This document shows, one piece after another, positions 1-8,984 of a stretch of DNA of 27,436 bases. Both the position numbers and the translations under genes were made by a program. Location of the stretch: NCBI GenBank assembly GCA_964412195.1, contig CAYPNP010000042.1, forward strand, positions 1 through 27,436, in the 5' to 3' direction. Numbering within the stretch: position 1 is the stretch's first letter; each line of letters starts with the position of its first letter. Below the pieces are notes generated by a model. It saw only the letters and a list, made by a program, of their open reading frames with translations, made no database searches and was not told the DNA's origin. The stretch comes from CAYPNP01 sp964412195 (lineage in GTDB: Bacteria > Acidobacteriota > JAAYUB01).

Positions 1-511
1 CCCGCACCACCCCCGGCAGCAGCGGCAGCGCGTCCTGGAACTTCTCGTTGACCAGCGGCGCCGCCTTCAGCAGGATCTCCTTGAGCTCCTCCGGCAGCTG
101 CGGCGCCTTGAGCTTGTCCTGGTCGCTTTCGGCCACCACGTCCACCGAGGTCGAGAGCTGCTCCAGCGGCAGCTCGATCTCCACCGCCGTGGGCACCGCC
201 GCCACATCGACCTTCTTGCGGATGGTCCGGAAGCCCTCCATCTCGGCCTGCACCAGGCACTCGCCCGAGGTCACGTCGGCGAACTCGACCGTCCCCGCGT
301 CGTCGGTGAAACTCTGCAGGGCCTTGCCGGCCGGCGGTTGCACCGTCACCGTGGCCCCGGGCAGCGGCTGCAGTTCGCCCGACGGCAGCGCGAAGCGCAC
401 TGTGACCTTGAGGGGGCCCGCCCAGGCTGGCAGCGCGGCGGCGGCCAGCAGGCTCAGGATCCAGACCCGGCGGAAGGATGTCCAATGCCCGGCTTGACTC
501 GGTCTTCCCAT
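1..511 (-). CDS. TonB-dependent receptor-like protein, N-terminal part (cut by window edge)
   Basis: Reading leftward from ATG at 511, the frame stays open to base 1 (170 codons), so only the N-terminus is visible. It begins with a charged segment and a hydrophobic stretch ending in PAWA (residues about 14-31), a Sec signal peptide. Residues about 33-115 look like a carboxypeptidase-regulatory-like beta-sandwich: a GATVTVQPP strand, then FTDDAGTVEFADV, then VQAEMEGFRTIRKKVDV. A linker with VDVVAES leads into FQDALPLLPGVVR, the start of a TonB plug as written in acidobacterial receptors. Family knowledge suggests an outer-membrane receptor or barrel for uptake of a large substrate, but the barrel is not seen. 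AGGAG lies 12 bases upstream of the ATG; an in-frame GTG at 520 is an alternative start but sits too close to that site. It is in the same direction as the glycosyltransferase upstream, 119 bases away. Confidence 0.75.
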   Translation of the reverse strand, partial: MGRPSQAGHWTSFRRVWILSLLAAAALPAWAGPLKVTVRFALPSGELQPLPGATVTVQPPAGKALQSFTDDAGTVEFADVTSGECLVQAEMEGFRTIRKKVDVAAVPTAVEIELPLEQLSTSVDVVAESDQDKLKAPQLPEELKEILLKAAPLVNEKFQDALPLLPGVVR

Positions 512-630
512 TTTCGTCACTCTCTCCTGCGGTGACGCACTTTGCTCTCCGGTTGGACGCGGGCGGGCGCCGCGAGGGTCCGGATTATTTTCTCCCGGCG
601 GGCCGGCGGACACGTTCCTCCCCTCCCAGT
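512..630. other. Intergenic gap between glycosyltransferase and receptor gene
   Basis: This 119-base gap separates two leftward genes. It holds the AGGAG ribosome site of the receptor gene (524-528) and a short GC stem (CCGGC/GCCGG near 597-608). I see no convincing terminator with a U tract and only a weak -10-like AATAAT on the minus strand, so whether the receptor is co-transcribed with the efflux operon is open. Confidence 0.4.
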
Positions 631-2370
631 TCATAGTCCGTCCTTGTCGGCCATGAGGAAGTACATGGACTGCGAAACCTGGAGCCGGGGCGGGGGCACG
701 TGCCGCATCGCCGTGAGTTGCCGGAATTCCGACCCGTCCATCCGGAAGACGCGCACGACCGGGTGTTCCCGGACCTTCAGGTCCAGCATCCCCTGACCGG
801 AATTCCACAGAAGAGAGTGGAAGGGGATGTTTTCGTAGTAGATCCGGCCCGGTTGGAGGAACACGAACACGGGCGCCGTCACCGGGATGGCGAACCGCTT
901 GTCGGAGAGATTGACCACCCGGATGTCCCGGCGGTGGTACCGCCCGAGGTAATACTGGAAGACCGCCGGCGTCTCCCCCGCGATCACGCTGTCCGGCGGG
1001 GCGTTCCTCAGGGTGCCGGCGATGGCCTCGCGCAATTCCAGGTCGTAGCACTCGTCGTGCGGGAAGTAATAGGCGGTCCTCTTCGGGCCGCCGCCGAGCG
1101 CGTTGACGTACATGGAGTAGTACGGGTAGGCCGTGAGCAGGGAGGACAGGGACACCAGCACCAGCAGGGCGGCCGCCGCCGCTGCCGCCGCCCGCCGCAT
1201 CGACGGCGGAGCGGCCCGGCGCAGGCGGGCGGCGAGCCAGTCAAGCAGGGTGAACGCGCCGAAAGCGGCGGAGAGATAGACCGCCGGCGTCAGGCTGAGG
1301 GAGTAGCGCAGGAACTTCACGCCCGCCATGGAGAAAGGCACCAGCCAGAACACGAGCCAGAACAGGACGAAGAAGGCGCCCCGCTCGCGCCAGCGGCGGA
1401 CGCAGGCGGCGAGCCCGGCGAGAAACGCCGCCAGGACCAGCAGGGGCAGCTTGACGGCCAGCGCCAGCATGTAGAAGTACCACGGCGTGCCGCCGAAGGG
1501 CGTGAGCGTAATGCTGTTGGGGAAGAGCCGGTCGGCGATGATGTACCCGTGGTGGGTGACGGTGGCCTGACCAGTGTACGAAAAGATGTACGCCAGGACC
1601 TTGGGGTGCAGAATCATCGGGTTGGCCAGCAGGAAGACGGTCCCCATGACGGCCAGCCAGAGCGCAAGTTCCTTCCGCCCGTAACAGTCCGGCGGGTACA
1701 GGGCCGGATTGTACTTGCGGTGCAGGTAATAGAACAGCAGGGTCAGGCCCGCGAAATGCGGGAAATACTTGGAGGCGATCAGGAGGCCGGAGCAGACGGC
1801 CGACGCCAGGTAGAAAGCCATTTTCAGGCGCGGATTGGAATCCAACGTGGTCTTCATCCGCCCGTGGAAGTACAGCCCCCAGAGCAGGAAGAAGACCAGC
1901 AGGGTGTCCTCCTTGGCCACCCGGTTGATGAAGACGGCGTGGACGCCGGTCGCCCACAGGAAGGCGGCCAGCAAGCCGACCCGCCGCGAGAAGAAGAAGG
2001 AGCCCAGGAGGAAGAGCGGGATCGCCGTCAGGGCGCCCACCAGGACGTTCGGGAAGCGGATCGCCACCTCTTCGGAAACCGGCCCGCCGCCGGGAATCCC
2101 GGCGCTCCAGCGGTTCCACGCGTCGGCCAGCGAGACCGACCCCAGGATCAGCCCCTTCATGAGCATGGGGTGTTCGGCGTTCCCGGTGAAGTCGCCCTGC
2201 TGGTACTGCCGGACCGCGACGATCTTGTTCACCTCGTCCTCGGCCAGTCCGACCCGGCCGAGGCCGGCGAGACGGATGACGAAGCCCAGCAGCACGGCCG
2301 TCAGCAGGAGGCTGGCGCAAATCCGGCGGGACCATTCCCCGTGTTGTTCGAGTGTTCTCAAGTGTTCCAT
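631..2370 (-). CDS. GT-C glycosyltransferase, ArnT/PMT (GT39/GT83)-like membrane protein
   Basis: A 579-residue polytopic membrane protein. A first hydrophobic helix (about residues 19-36) is followed by a periplasmic loop with GLAEDEVNKI and NAEHPMLMK; an acidic pair in loop 1 and an HP motif are the marks of the PMT_2/ArnT superfamily, which uses polyprenyl-phosphate sugars to glycosylate lipid or protein outside the membrane. About ten further helices follow, one preceded by an eight-alanine run (MRRAAAAAAAALL). A soluble C-terminal domain of about 150 residues ends the protein. ATG at 2370 was chosen because the open frame continues upstream only through the marR gene in another frame. 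The marR stop and this start share one base (TGATG), so translation is probably coupled. The acceptor and sugar cannot be told from sequence; an envelope-modifying role fits an efflux/stress operon but is inference. Confidence 0.8.
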   Translation of the reverse strand: MEHLRTLEQHGEWSRRICASLLLTAVLLGFVIRLAGLGRVGLAEDEVNKIVAVRQYQQGDFTGNAEHPMLMKGLILGSVSLADAWNRWSAGIPGGGPVSEEVAIRFPNVLVGALTAIPLFLLGSFFFSRRVGLLAAFLWATGVHAVFINRVAKEDTLLVFFLLWGLYFHGRMKTTLDSNPRLKMAFYLASAVCSGLLIASKYFPHFAGLTLLFYYLHRKYNPALYPPDCYGRKELALWLAVMGTVFLLANPMILHPKVLAYIFSYTGQATVTHHGYIIADRLFPNSITLTPFGGTPWYFYMLALAVKLPLLVLAAFLAGLAACVRRWRERGAFFVLFWLVFWLVPFSMAGVKFLRYSLSLTPAVYLSAAFGAFTLLDWLAARLRRAAPPSMRRAAAAAAAALLVLVSLSSLLTAYPYYSMYVNALGGGPKRTAYYFPHDECYDLELREAIAGTLRNAPPDSVIAGETPAVFQYYLGRYHRRDIRVVNLSDKRFAIPVTAPVFVFLQPGRIYYENIPFHSLLWNSGQGMLDLKVREHPVVRVFRMDGSEFRQLTAMRHVPPPRLQVSQSMYFLMADKDGL

Positions 2371-2930
2371 CACGCCCTTCCCGTGGATGTCCTGCGCCTG
2401 GATTTCGGCCTCTGGAGGTTCAGCACCAGGCGCTTTTCCCAATAGGGCAGGATCAGGTTGGATAGTTGTCCCAGCAGCTCGCACAGCCGCTGCTTTTCCT
2501 CGGACGAGACGGAGGCGAACACTTCCTGGAAGAAACGGGCGCAATTGGGGATGAACTCCTCCATGAGTTCGATCCCCCGTGGAGTGATCTCGGCCAGGCG
2601 TTTCCGGCGGTCCTCCGGGTGCTCCTTGCGGGTAACCAGCCCTTTCCGGACCAGGCCCTCGACCAGTCCGGTGATGTTGGCCGGGCTGACCATCAACAAC
2701 TCGCCGAGCTCTCCCAAAAGGCACTGCTGGCCTTTCTTCACGTAAAGGGCCATCAGGACGTCCATCGACTGGGGGGTGACCTTGTACTCCGTGAGCGCCC
2801 GCTCCATGACCGAGAGCAAGATGTGGTACGTGCTCGCCAAGGCGGCCATCATCCGCATGGTGGAGTGGTCGAAACCCGGGAACTGATTTTCAAGGCAGTT
2901 CACAACGTCATTCTGGTGCTGGTCTCGCAT
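2370..2930 (-). CDS. MarR-family transcriptional regulator
   Basis: A 186-residue cytoplasmic DNA-binding protein. Residues 20-65 form the helical dimerization part. The winged helix spans about 72-118: LLGELGELLMVSPANITGLV is the helix-turn-helix, and EHPEDRRKRLAEITPRG is the wing with the conserved DxR of the MarR family. Residues 119-170 are the C-terminal dimer helix. The tail (LQRPKSRRRTSTGRA) is unusually basic. ATG at 2930 has AAGGA seven bases upstream; longer open frame to 3104 runs back into the outer-membrane factor gene and is rejected. It is the fourth gene of the efflux operon, so by analogy with MexR/MarR systems it probably represses its own operon and is released by a pump substrate. 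A conserved cysteine (C70) just before the HTH could be redox-sensing, but this is only a suggestion. No operator could be assigned with certainty. Confidence 0.9.
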   Translation of the reverse strand: MRDQHQNDVVNCLENQFPGFDHSTMRMMAALASTYHILLSVMERALTEYKVTPQSMDVLMALYVKKGQQCLLGELGELLMVSPANITGLVEGLVRKGLVTRKEHPEDRRKRLAEITPRGIELMEEFIPNCARFFQEVFASVSSEEKQRLCELLGQLSNLILPYWEKRLVLNLQRPKSRRRTSTGRA

Positions 2931-2994
2931 TTCCTTGTCCTTGCCAGGGTCAATGCCGGACGCCCCCCCCGCGGCCCCGGCCCCCCGTTGTGAT

Positions 2995-3010
2995 GCGCGG
3001 AATTCCGCGC
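2995..3010. promoter_or_regulatory. 16-bp perfect palindrome between outer-membrane factor and marR
   Basis: GCGCGGAATTCCGCGC lies in the 86-base gap between the outer-membrane factor stop (3017) and marR start (2930). It can be a 6-bp stem with AATT loop in RNA or a dyad operator. There is no U tract after it on the minus strand, so a classical terminator is unlikely. Its position would suit separate tuning of marR relative to the pump genes. Confidence 0.35.
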
Positions 3011-3016
3011 GGAGCA

Positions 3017-4492
3017 TTAGTCCCCATCGGAGTGAGGCGGATTTTTGGCAGAATCGGAGGCACTGCCGCCGGGCGCGGGGGCCGCCGGTCCGGTCGCCTC
3101 CCACCCTCCTCCCAGCACCTTGTAGAATGCCACCAGATTGGCCCGTCGGGCCAAACGCACGCTCACCAGGCCCTCCTGGGCGTTGTACAGGGCCCGCTGC
3201 GCCACCAGGACGTTCAGGTAGCCGTCGATCCCGGCCTTGTAGCGGGCGTCCGCCAGGCGGTACGCTTCCTCCAGCGAGTGGACCAGGGACTGCTGGGCGT
3301 CCTGCTGCTCCGCCAGCGTCCGGCGCAGGCCCAGGGCGTCGCTGACCTCGCGGAAGGCCGTCTGGATCGCCTTCTCATACGCGGCCACAGCGAGGTCCCG
3401 GTCCACCTCGGCGACCCGGTAGCCGGCCTTCCGCGCGCCGGCGTCGAAGATGGGGTACAGTAGCTGGGGCGCGAAGCTCCAGGTGCCGGCGCCGGCCTTG
3501 AACAGGTCGGACAGGTCGGTGCTCACGAGCCCGGCGGCGGCGGTCAGGGTGATCCGGGGGAAGTACGCCGCCCGGGCCGCCCCGATGTTGGCGTAGGCCG
3601 CCTTCAGCTGGTGCTCCGACGCCACGATGTCGGGCCGGCGCAGGAGCACGTCGGAGGGCAGGCCGGCGGAGACGTCCCGGAACTCGGGCACTCCGTCCAG
3701 CCCGTCCGGCTTCAGGTCCGCCGGCACCGGCGCGCCGACGACCAGGTCCAGCGCATTCTGGTCCAGCGTCACCAGGCCGGAGTAGCGGGCGATGTCCACG
3801 CGGGCCGCGTCCACCTGGGCCTGGGCCTCGTGGACGTCCAGGTCGGAGGCGATGCCGAAGTCCCGCGAGCGCCGGATCAGCTCCAGCGAGGCCTGCTGGG
3901 CGTCCAGGGTGGCCTTCGCCAGCCGCAGGTTTTCCCCGTCGGCGGCCAGGGCCAGGTAGACCTCGGCCACCGCCGACACCAGCGAGAGCTGGGCGGCCGC
4001 GCGGGCCTGCTCCGTCGCGAAGTACTGTTCGAGGGCCGCCTGCCTCAGGTTGCGGATCCGGCCGAAGAAGTCCAGCTCCCAGGAGGCGGTGCCCACCCCG
4101 ACGGTGTACTGCCCCCCGGTGTTGGCCTCGTCGGACGACGACACGGTCCGGGGGGTGCGCAAGGCCTCCACCCCGGCGCCGAGGCTGATCGTGGGATACA
4201 GCTCGGCGCGCTGGATCCGGTACAGCGCCTGGGTCCGTTCCACGGCCAGCGCGGCCGCCCGCAGGTCGCGGTTGTTCTCCAGCGCCCGCTCGATGACGGA
4301 CTGGAGGCGCGGGTCGGTGAAGAAGTCCCGCCAGCCGAGGTCGGCGGCCGCCGGCACGCCGGCCGCAGGTGCGGCGGCGGCCTCCGGCCACGCGTCGGGC
4401 ACGGGAGAGGCGGGTCGTTCGAAGGCCTGTTTCTTCGGGCATCCGGTCAGGATGAGGGCGAGCCCCAGGAGTGGGATGATGTTCCGGTACAT
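3017..4492 (-). CDS. RND efflux outer-membrane factor (TolC/OprM/NodT-type lipoprotein)
   Basis: A 491-residue outer-membrane channel component. The N-terminus has a lipoprotein signal with lipobox LTGC (Cys18). The body shows the duplicated outer-membrane-efflux layout: WRDFFTDPRLQSVIERALENN at the start of repeat 1 with RDLRAAALAVERTQALY, and the OprM-type pair VGAPVP / GLPSDVLLRRPDIVASEHQLKAANIGAARAAYFPRITLTA before repeat 2 (short of exact spacing here). NodT-family members share LPSDLLxRRPDIxxAE and AxANIGxAxAxFFPxIxLT. The C-terminal region ends in a coiled-coil segment (EEAYRLADARYKAGIDGYLNVLVAQR). The start at 4492 follows the RND stop by one base (TGACATG) with GAGGAGG inside the RND gene, so coupling is likely. 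The tail after residue 470 is a Gly/Pro/Ala-rich extension. Role: exit duct of the tripartite pump. Confidence 0.94.
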   Translation of the reverse strand: MYRNIIPLLGLALILTGCPKKQAFERPASPVPDAWPEAAAAPAAGVPAAADLGWRDFFTDPRLQSVIERALENNRDLRAAALAVERTQALYRIQRAELYPTISLGAGVEALRTPRTVSSSDEANTGGQYTVGVGTASWELDFFGRIRNLRQAALEQYFATEQARAAAQLSLVSAVAEVYLALAADGENLRLAKATLDAQQASLELIRRSRDFGIASDLDVHEAQAQVDAARVDIARYSGLVTLDQNALDLVVGAPVPADLKPDGLDGVPEFRDVSAGLPSDVLLRRPDIVASEHQLKAAYANIGAARAAYFPRITLTAAAGLVSTDLSDLFKAGAGTWSFAPQLLYPIFDAGARKAGYRVAEVDRDLAVAAYEKAIQTAFREVSDALGLRRTLAEQQDAQQSLVHSLEEAYRLADARYKAGIDGYLNVLVAQRALYNAQEGLVSVRLARRANLVAFYKVLGGGWEATGPAAPAPGGSASDSAKNPPHSDGD

Positions 4493-4493
4493 G

Positions 4494-7400
4494 TCAGTTT
4501 TCCTCCTCGGGGCGGGCGTCGCCCGAACCGCTCGCGTCCGCCGGCCGGGCCTTCTTCCGCCCGAACAGCTGCACCACCAGCACGAAGAACAGGGGGATGA
4601 AGAAGATGGCCAGGAACGTGGCGGTGATCATGCCGCCCAGGACGCTGGTGCCGATGGCCTGCTGGGCCCCCGCCCCCGCCCCAGAGGCGATGGCCAGCGG
4701 CAACACGCCGAAGCCGAAGGCCAGTGAGGTCATGACGATGGGGCGCAGCCGCAGCTTGGCTCCTTCGAGGGTGGCCTCGATCAGGCCCACGCCTTGTTCC
4801 TCGATCCGGATCTTGGCGAACTGCACGATCAGGATGGCGTTCTTGGTGGTCAGGCCCAGCACGGTGAGCAGGCCGATCTGGAAGTAGACGTCGTTGGGCA
4901 GCCCCCGCAGGGTCGAGCCCAGCACGCCGCCGATGAGGCCCAGCGGCAGGGCCAGCATGATGGAGATCGGGATGGTCCAGCTCTCATACAGGGCCGCCAG
5001 GACCAGGAAGATGACCAGGATCGAGAAGGAGAACAGCAGCCCGGTCTGGGCCCGGGCCATCCGCTCCTGGTAGGAGACGCCGGTCCAGTCGAAGCCGAGG
5101 CCCCGGGGCAGCTTGGCGACGATCTCCTCCATGGCCTGCATGGCCTCGCCGGAGCTGCGGCCGGGGGCCGCTTCGCCCTGGAAGTTCAGCGCGGGGAAGG
5201 CGTTGTAGCGCTCCAGGCGCGGCGATTCGTAGATCCACCGCCCGGTGGCCAGGGCCGAGACGGGGACCATCCCGCCCCGGTCGTTCCGGACGTACAGGTG
5301 CTCCAGGTCGTGCGGAATCATGCGGAAGGGGGCGTCCGCCTGGGCGTACACGCGTTTCACCCGCCCGCCCTGGATGAAGTCGTTGATGTAGGCGCTGCCG
5401 AAGGCGGTGGCGATGATGCTCTGGATCGAGCTGACGCTCACGCCGAGGGTGCCGGCCTTCTCCCAGTCCACGTCCACTTTGTACTGGGCGACGTCCGCCA
5501 TGCCGTTGGGGCGGACGGCTGCCAGCCGGGGGTCCCGCATCGCGTGCATCATGAGCATGCCGCGGGCCTCCATGAGCTTCTGGTGCCCGAGCCCGCCGCG
5601 GTCCTGCAGCATGAAGTCGAAACCCTTGGCGGTGCCGAGCTCGATCACGGCGGGCGGTGGGAACGCGAAGGCTAGCGCGTCCCGGTACTGCATCAGCGCC
5701 CCCATGGCTTTCCCCGCCACGGTCTTCACCTTGAGGTCCGGCCGCTGGCGCAGCTCCCAGTCCTTGAGCATGATGAAGGCCATGCCCTGGTTCTGGCCCC
5801 GGCCGGCCATGCTGAAGCCGGCGATGGTCATGACAGACTTCACGGCCTCCTTCTGGTCTTCCAGGAAGTGGCGGCGGACCCGGGTCATCACCGCGTCGGT
5901 CTGCTCCATGGTCGCGCCGGGAGGCAGCTGGACCATGGCGATGAGGTAGCCCTGGTCCTCGTCGGGCAGGTAGGAGGTCGGCATCCGCAGGAAGAGGTAC
6001 CCGAGCCCGGCCACGATCAGGAGGAAGACGAGGACGTAGGGCGTCTTGACGGCGATGAAGTGGCCGACCAGGGCGGTGTACTTCCGGCGCAGGTAGTAGA
6101 AGCTCTTGTCGAACGCCAGGAAGAACGGCCGAAGCAGGCGGAAGCCGGTCTCCGCCGCCTCGTGGCCCTTGGCGACGGGCTTGAGCAGGAACGCGCACAG
6201 CACCGGCGTCAGGATCAGGGCCACCAGCACCGACAGGAGCATGGAGGCGATGACGGTGATGGAGAACTGCCGGTAGATGACGCCCGTGGAGCCGGGAAAG
6301 AACATCATGGGGCCGAAGACCGCCGACAGCACCAGGCCGATGCCGATCAGGGCGCCGGTGATCTCGCCCATGGACTTGCGGGTGGCCTCCTTCGGCGGCA
6401 GCCCCTCCTCGCTCATGACCCGCTCGACGTTCTCCACCACGACGATGGCGTCGTCCACGAGCAGGCCAATGGCCAGCACCATGGCGAACATGGTCAGCAT
6501 GTTGATGGAAAACCCGAACAGGGCCAGGACGCCGAACGTCCCCAGGATGACCACCGGCACGGCGATGGTGGGGATCAGGGTCGCCCGCAGGTTCCCCAGG
6601 AAGAGGTACATGACCAGGAACACCAGGAGGATGGCCTCGAAGAGGGTCTTGACCACCTCGTCGATGGCGACCTTCACGAACGGGGTCGTGTCGTAGGGGT
6701 AGACGACCCTGACGCCGGGCGGGAAATAGCGGGACAGGTCCTGCATCTTGGCCTTCACCGCGGCGGCGGTATCCAGGGCGTTGGCGCCGGGTTCCTGGCG
6801 GATGGCCAGGACGCCCGCGGGCCGGCCGTTGTACTTGGCCCGCGAGTCGTAGAACTCGGTCCCCAGCTCGGTGCGGGCCACGTCGCGGACCCGCACCACC
6901 GAGCCGTCGGGGTTGGTGCGCAGTGGGATGGCCCCGAACTCCTCGGGGGTCTTCAGCAGCGACTGGACGATGATGGAAGCGTTCAGGCGCTGGCCCGGGA
7001 CGGCCGGCGCCCCGCCGAACTGGCCGGCGGAGACCTCGACGTTGTACAGCCGGATGGCGGCGATCACGTCGCTGGAGGTCATGTTGTACTTGGTGAGCTT
7101 GTCCGGGTTCAACCACACCCGCATGGCGTACTGGGAACCGAACGCCTCCACCTCGCCGACCCCCGGCACCCGCGCCAGCGAGGGCTGGACCTGGGAGATG
7201 GCGTAGTCGGACAGGTCGAACTGGTCGATGGTGTCGCTCTCGGACACCAGCCCGACCATCATGAGCCAGTTGCGGGTGGACTTGCTGACGGTGATGCCCT
7301 GGCGCTGTACCGTCTCGGGCAGCACGGGCAAGGCCAGCTGGAGCTTGTTCTGCACCTTGGCCCAGGCCAGGTCCGGGTCGGTGCCCGGGGCGAAGGTGAG

Positions 7401-7676
7401 CTCGATCCGCCCGGCGCCGGCCGAGTCGCTGGTGGCGGACATGTACAGCATCTTGTCCAGGCCGGTCATCTTCTGCTCGATGATCTGGACCACGCTGTCT
7501 TCCACGGTCTTGGCCGAGGCGCCGGGATAGAACGCGGTGATGGCGATCGAGGGCGGGGCGATGGGCGGGTACTGGGAGATGGGCAGGTTGTAGATGGCCA
7601 GGCCGCCGCCCAGCATCATGGCGATGGCGATGACCCAGGCGAAGACCGGGCGGTCGATGAAGAATCTGGAAAGCAT
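4494..7676 (-). CDS. RND multidrug efflux pump, HAE1 family (AcrB/MexB-like permease)
   Basis: A 1,060-residue inner-membrane antiporter, close to the 1,049 of AcrB. It starts MLSRFFIDRPVFAWVIAI, the typical first helix. Porter-domain signatures include LPISQYPPIAPP and YPGASAKTVEDSV. The proton-relay residues are present: GLLVDDAIVVVENVER in TM4 gives D408/D409, and GLTTKNAILIVQFAK in TM10 gives K945, matching AcrB D407/D408/K940. The second half repeats the plan (SFSILVIFLVLAALYESW onward). The family exports drugs, dyes, bile salts or solvents using the proton gradient. ATG at 7676 is nine bases after the fusion-protein stop; the ribosome site is only a G-run, so coupling to the upstream gene may matter. 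The acidic/Ser-Gly tail after residue 1040 is variable in the family. Substrate cannot be predicted. Confidence 0.97.
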   Translation of the reverse strand: MLSRFFIDRPVFAWVIAIAMMLGGGLAIYNLPISQYPPIAPPSIAITAFYPGASAKTVEDSVVQIIEQKMTGLDKMLYMSATSDSAGAGRIELTFAPGTDPDLAWAKVQNKLQLALPVLPETVQRQGITVSKSTRNWLMMVGLVSESDTIDQFDLSDYAISQVQPSLARVPGVGEVEAFGSQYAMRVWLNPDKLTKYNMTSSDVIAAIRLYNVEVSAGQFGGAPAVPGQRLNASIIVQSLLKTPEEFGAIPLRTNPDGSVVRVRDVARTELGTEFYDSRAKYNGRPAGVLAIRQEPGANALDTAAAVKAKMQDLSRYFPPGVRVVYPYDTTPFVKVAIDEVVKTLFEAILLVFLVMYLFLGNLRATLIPTIAVPVVILGTFGVLALFGFSINMLTMFAMVLAIGLLVDDAIVVVENVERVMSEEGLPPKEATRKSMGEITGALIGIGLVLSAVFGPMMFFPGSTGVIYRQFSITVIASMLLSVLVALILTPVLCAFLLKPVAKGHEAAETGFRLLRPFFLAFDKSFYYLRRKYTALVGHFIAVKTPYVLVFLLIVAGLGYLFLRMPTSYLPDEDQGYLIAMVQLPPGATMEQTDAVMTRVRRHFLEDQKEAVKSVMTIAGFSMAGRGQNQGMAFIMLKDWELRQRPDLKVKTVAGKAMGALMQYRDALAFAFPPPAVIELGTAKGFDFMLQDRGGLGHQKLMEARGMLMMHAMRDPRLAAVRPNGMADVAQYKVDVDWEKAGTLGVSVSSIQSIIATAFGSAYINDFIQGGRVKRVYAQADAPFRMIPHDLEHLYVRNDRGGMVPVSALATGRWIYESPRLERYNAFPALNFQGEAAPGRSSGEAMQAMEEIVAKLPRGLGFDWTGVSYQERMARAQTGLLFSFSILVIFLVLAALYESWTIPISIMLALPLGLIGGVLGSTLRGLPNDVYFQIGLLTVLGLTTKNAILIVQFAKIRIEEQGVGLIEATLEGAKLRLRPIVMTSLAFGFGVLPLAIASGAGAGAQQAIGTSVLGGMITATFLAIFFIPLFFVLVVQLFGRKKARPADASGSGDARPEEEN

Positions 7677-7685
7677 CGCGCCCCC

Positions 7686-8927
7686 CTACTGCTGCGGCGC
7701 GGGCGCCGGCTGTCCCCCGCCCGCCGCCGGTTGGCCCGCCGCCGGCGGAGCAAAGGGGACGGCCCGGACGGGGTCGCCCGGGCGCACCTTCTGGAGCCCC
7801 TCGACGATCAGCCGGTCCCCGGCGGCCAGCCCCTTGGTGACCAGCCACTTGTCGCCGATGGCGCGGTCCAGCTCCAGCATCCGCTGCTCCACCTTGCCGG
7901 CGGAATCCACGATCCAGGCGACCGGGTTGCCCTTCGGGTCGCGGCTGACGCCCTGCTGGGGCACCAGGAGCGCCTGCTCGTTCACGCCTTCCTCCACGAC
8001 CGCCCGGACGAACATCCCGGGCAGGAGGAGCTGCTTCGGGTTGGGGAAGACCACCCGCAGGGTGACCGAGCCGGTGGTGGGATCCACGGTGACGTCGCGG
8101 AATTGCAGGGTGCCCGCCTGCGGGTAGGATGTCCCGTCCTCCAGCAGCAGGCTGACCTTCCGCTGGCTCCGGTCGTCCAGCTTGAGCCGGCCGCTCTCCC
8201 AGTGGCGCCGCAGGCGGAGCAGCTCCGCGCTGGCCTGGGTCACGTCCACGTAGATGGGATCCAGCTGCTGGATGACGGCCAGTGGCACGGGCTGGTAGGC
8301 GGTCGCCAGCGCGCCGACCGTGACGTTGGACTTGCCGATGCGCCCGGAGATCGGCGCGGTGATGGGCGTGTAGGACAGGTTGATCCGGGCGCTCTCCACG
8401 GCGGCCCGGCTGACCTCCACGGCGGCCCGGCGCGCGTTCACGCCCGCCTCGGCCTGGCGCAGCGCGGCGGCGGCGTCGTCGTAGTCCTGCTGCCCCACGG
8501 CGTGGATGGCCACCAGCTGCTGGAAGCGCTCCGCCCGCGATCGCAGGGCCGGCAGGTTCGCCTCGGCCACCACGAGGTCCGCCTCCGCGGTGGTCAGGGC
8601 GGCCTTGGCCTGCTCGTAGGCGGCCTGGTAAGGCGCCGGGTCGATCTGGTAGAGCAGGTCGCCCGCCTGCACGAGCGCCCCCTCCTGGAAGGCCCGCTTC
8701 TGGATCAGCCCGCTGACCTGCGGCCGGATTTCGGCCACCAGGTACGCGGAGGTGCGGCCCGGCAGCTCGGTGGTCAACACGACCGGCTCGGCCTGGACGG
8801 TCACGAAGGCGACCTCGGCGGGACCCATCTGGGGCGGGGGAGCAGCTTTCTGGCATCCCGCGAGCAGCAGGCACGCCACGACAAGACCGGCGGCGCCGGG
8901 AAACCGGCTGGAGAGTTGAAACGGCAT
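7686..8927 (-). CDS. RND efflux membrane-fusion lipoprotein (AcrA/MexA-like)
   Basis: A 413-residue periplasmic adaptor and the first gene of the efflux operon. Signal peptide with lipobox LLAGC (Cys25). The first lipoyl half AEIRPQVSGLIQKRAFQEGA followed by LVQAGDLLYQIDPAPYQ (about residues 65-101) is the AcrA signature. An alpha-helical hairpin (about 100-180) is rich in Ala/Glu/Arg, and the second lipoyl half ISGRIGKSNVTVGALA follows, then the beta-barrel and membrane-proximal domain. The C-terminus is a Pro/Gly/Gln-rich tail. ATG at 8927 was chosen over in-frame ATGs at 8948 and 8963 because a perfect AGGAGG (8937-8942) is nine bases upstream of it and lies inside the longer versions. It would bridge the RND pump and the outer-membrane channel. 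Confidence 0.95.
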   Translation of the reverse strand: MPFQLSSRFPGAAGLVVACLLLAGCQKAAPPPQMGPAEVAFVTVQAEPVVLTTELPGRTSAYLVAEIRPQVSGLIQKRAFQEGALVQAGDLLYQIDPAPYQAAYEQAKAALTTAEADLVVAEANLPALRSRAERFQQLVAIHAVGQQDYDDAAAALRQAEAGVNARRAAVEVSRAAVESARINLSYTPITAPISGRIGKSNVTVGALATAYQPVPLAVIQQLDPIYVDVTQASAELLRLRRHWESGRLKLDDRSQRKVSLLLEDGTSYPQAGTLQFRDVTVDPTTGSVTLRVVFPNPKQLLLPGMFVRAVVEEGVNEQALLVPQQGVSRDPKGNPVAWIVDSAGKVEQRMLELDRAIGDKWLVTKGLAAGDRLIVEGLQKVRPGDPVRAVPFAPPAAGQPAAGGGQPAPAPQQ

Positions 8928-8984
8928 GTATGAATTCCTCCTGATCATGTGTCCCGACCTCATTCCAAGGAGACTTACCCGTCT

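Noticed and set aside
700..2445. Plus-strand open frame opposite the GT-C glycosyltransferase
   Set aside because: Antisense shadow; the minus strand has clear transmembrane helices and family motifs.
2371..2724. N-terminal extension of the glycosyltransferase frame
   Set aside because: Runs through marR out of frame, with Gly/Pro/Arg-rich sequence; the TGATG junction and MEHLRTLEQ start fit better.
5868..8933. Plus-strand open frame of 1,021 codons
   Set aside because: Antisense shadow of the same genes, made mostly of Gln/Asp/His/Gly codons complementary to real coding triplets.
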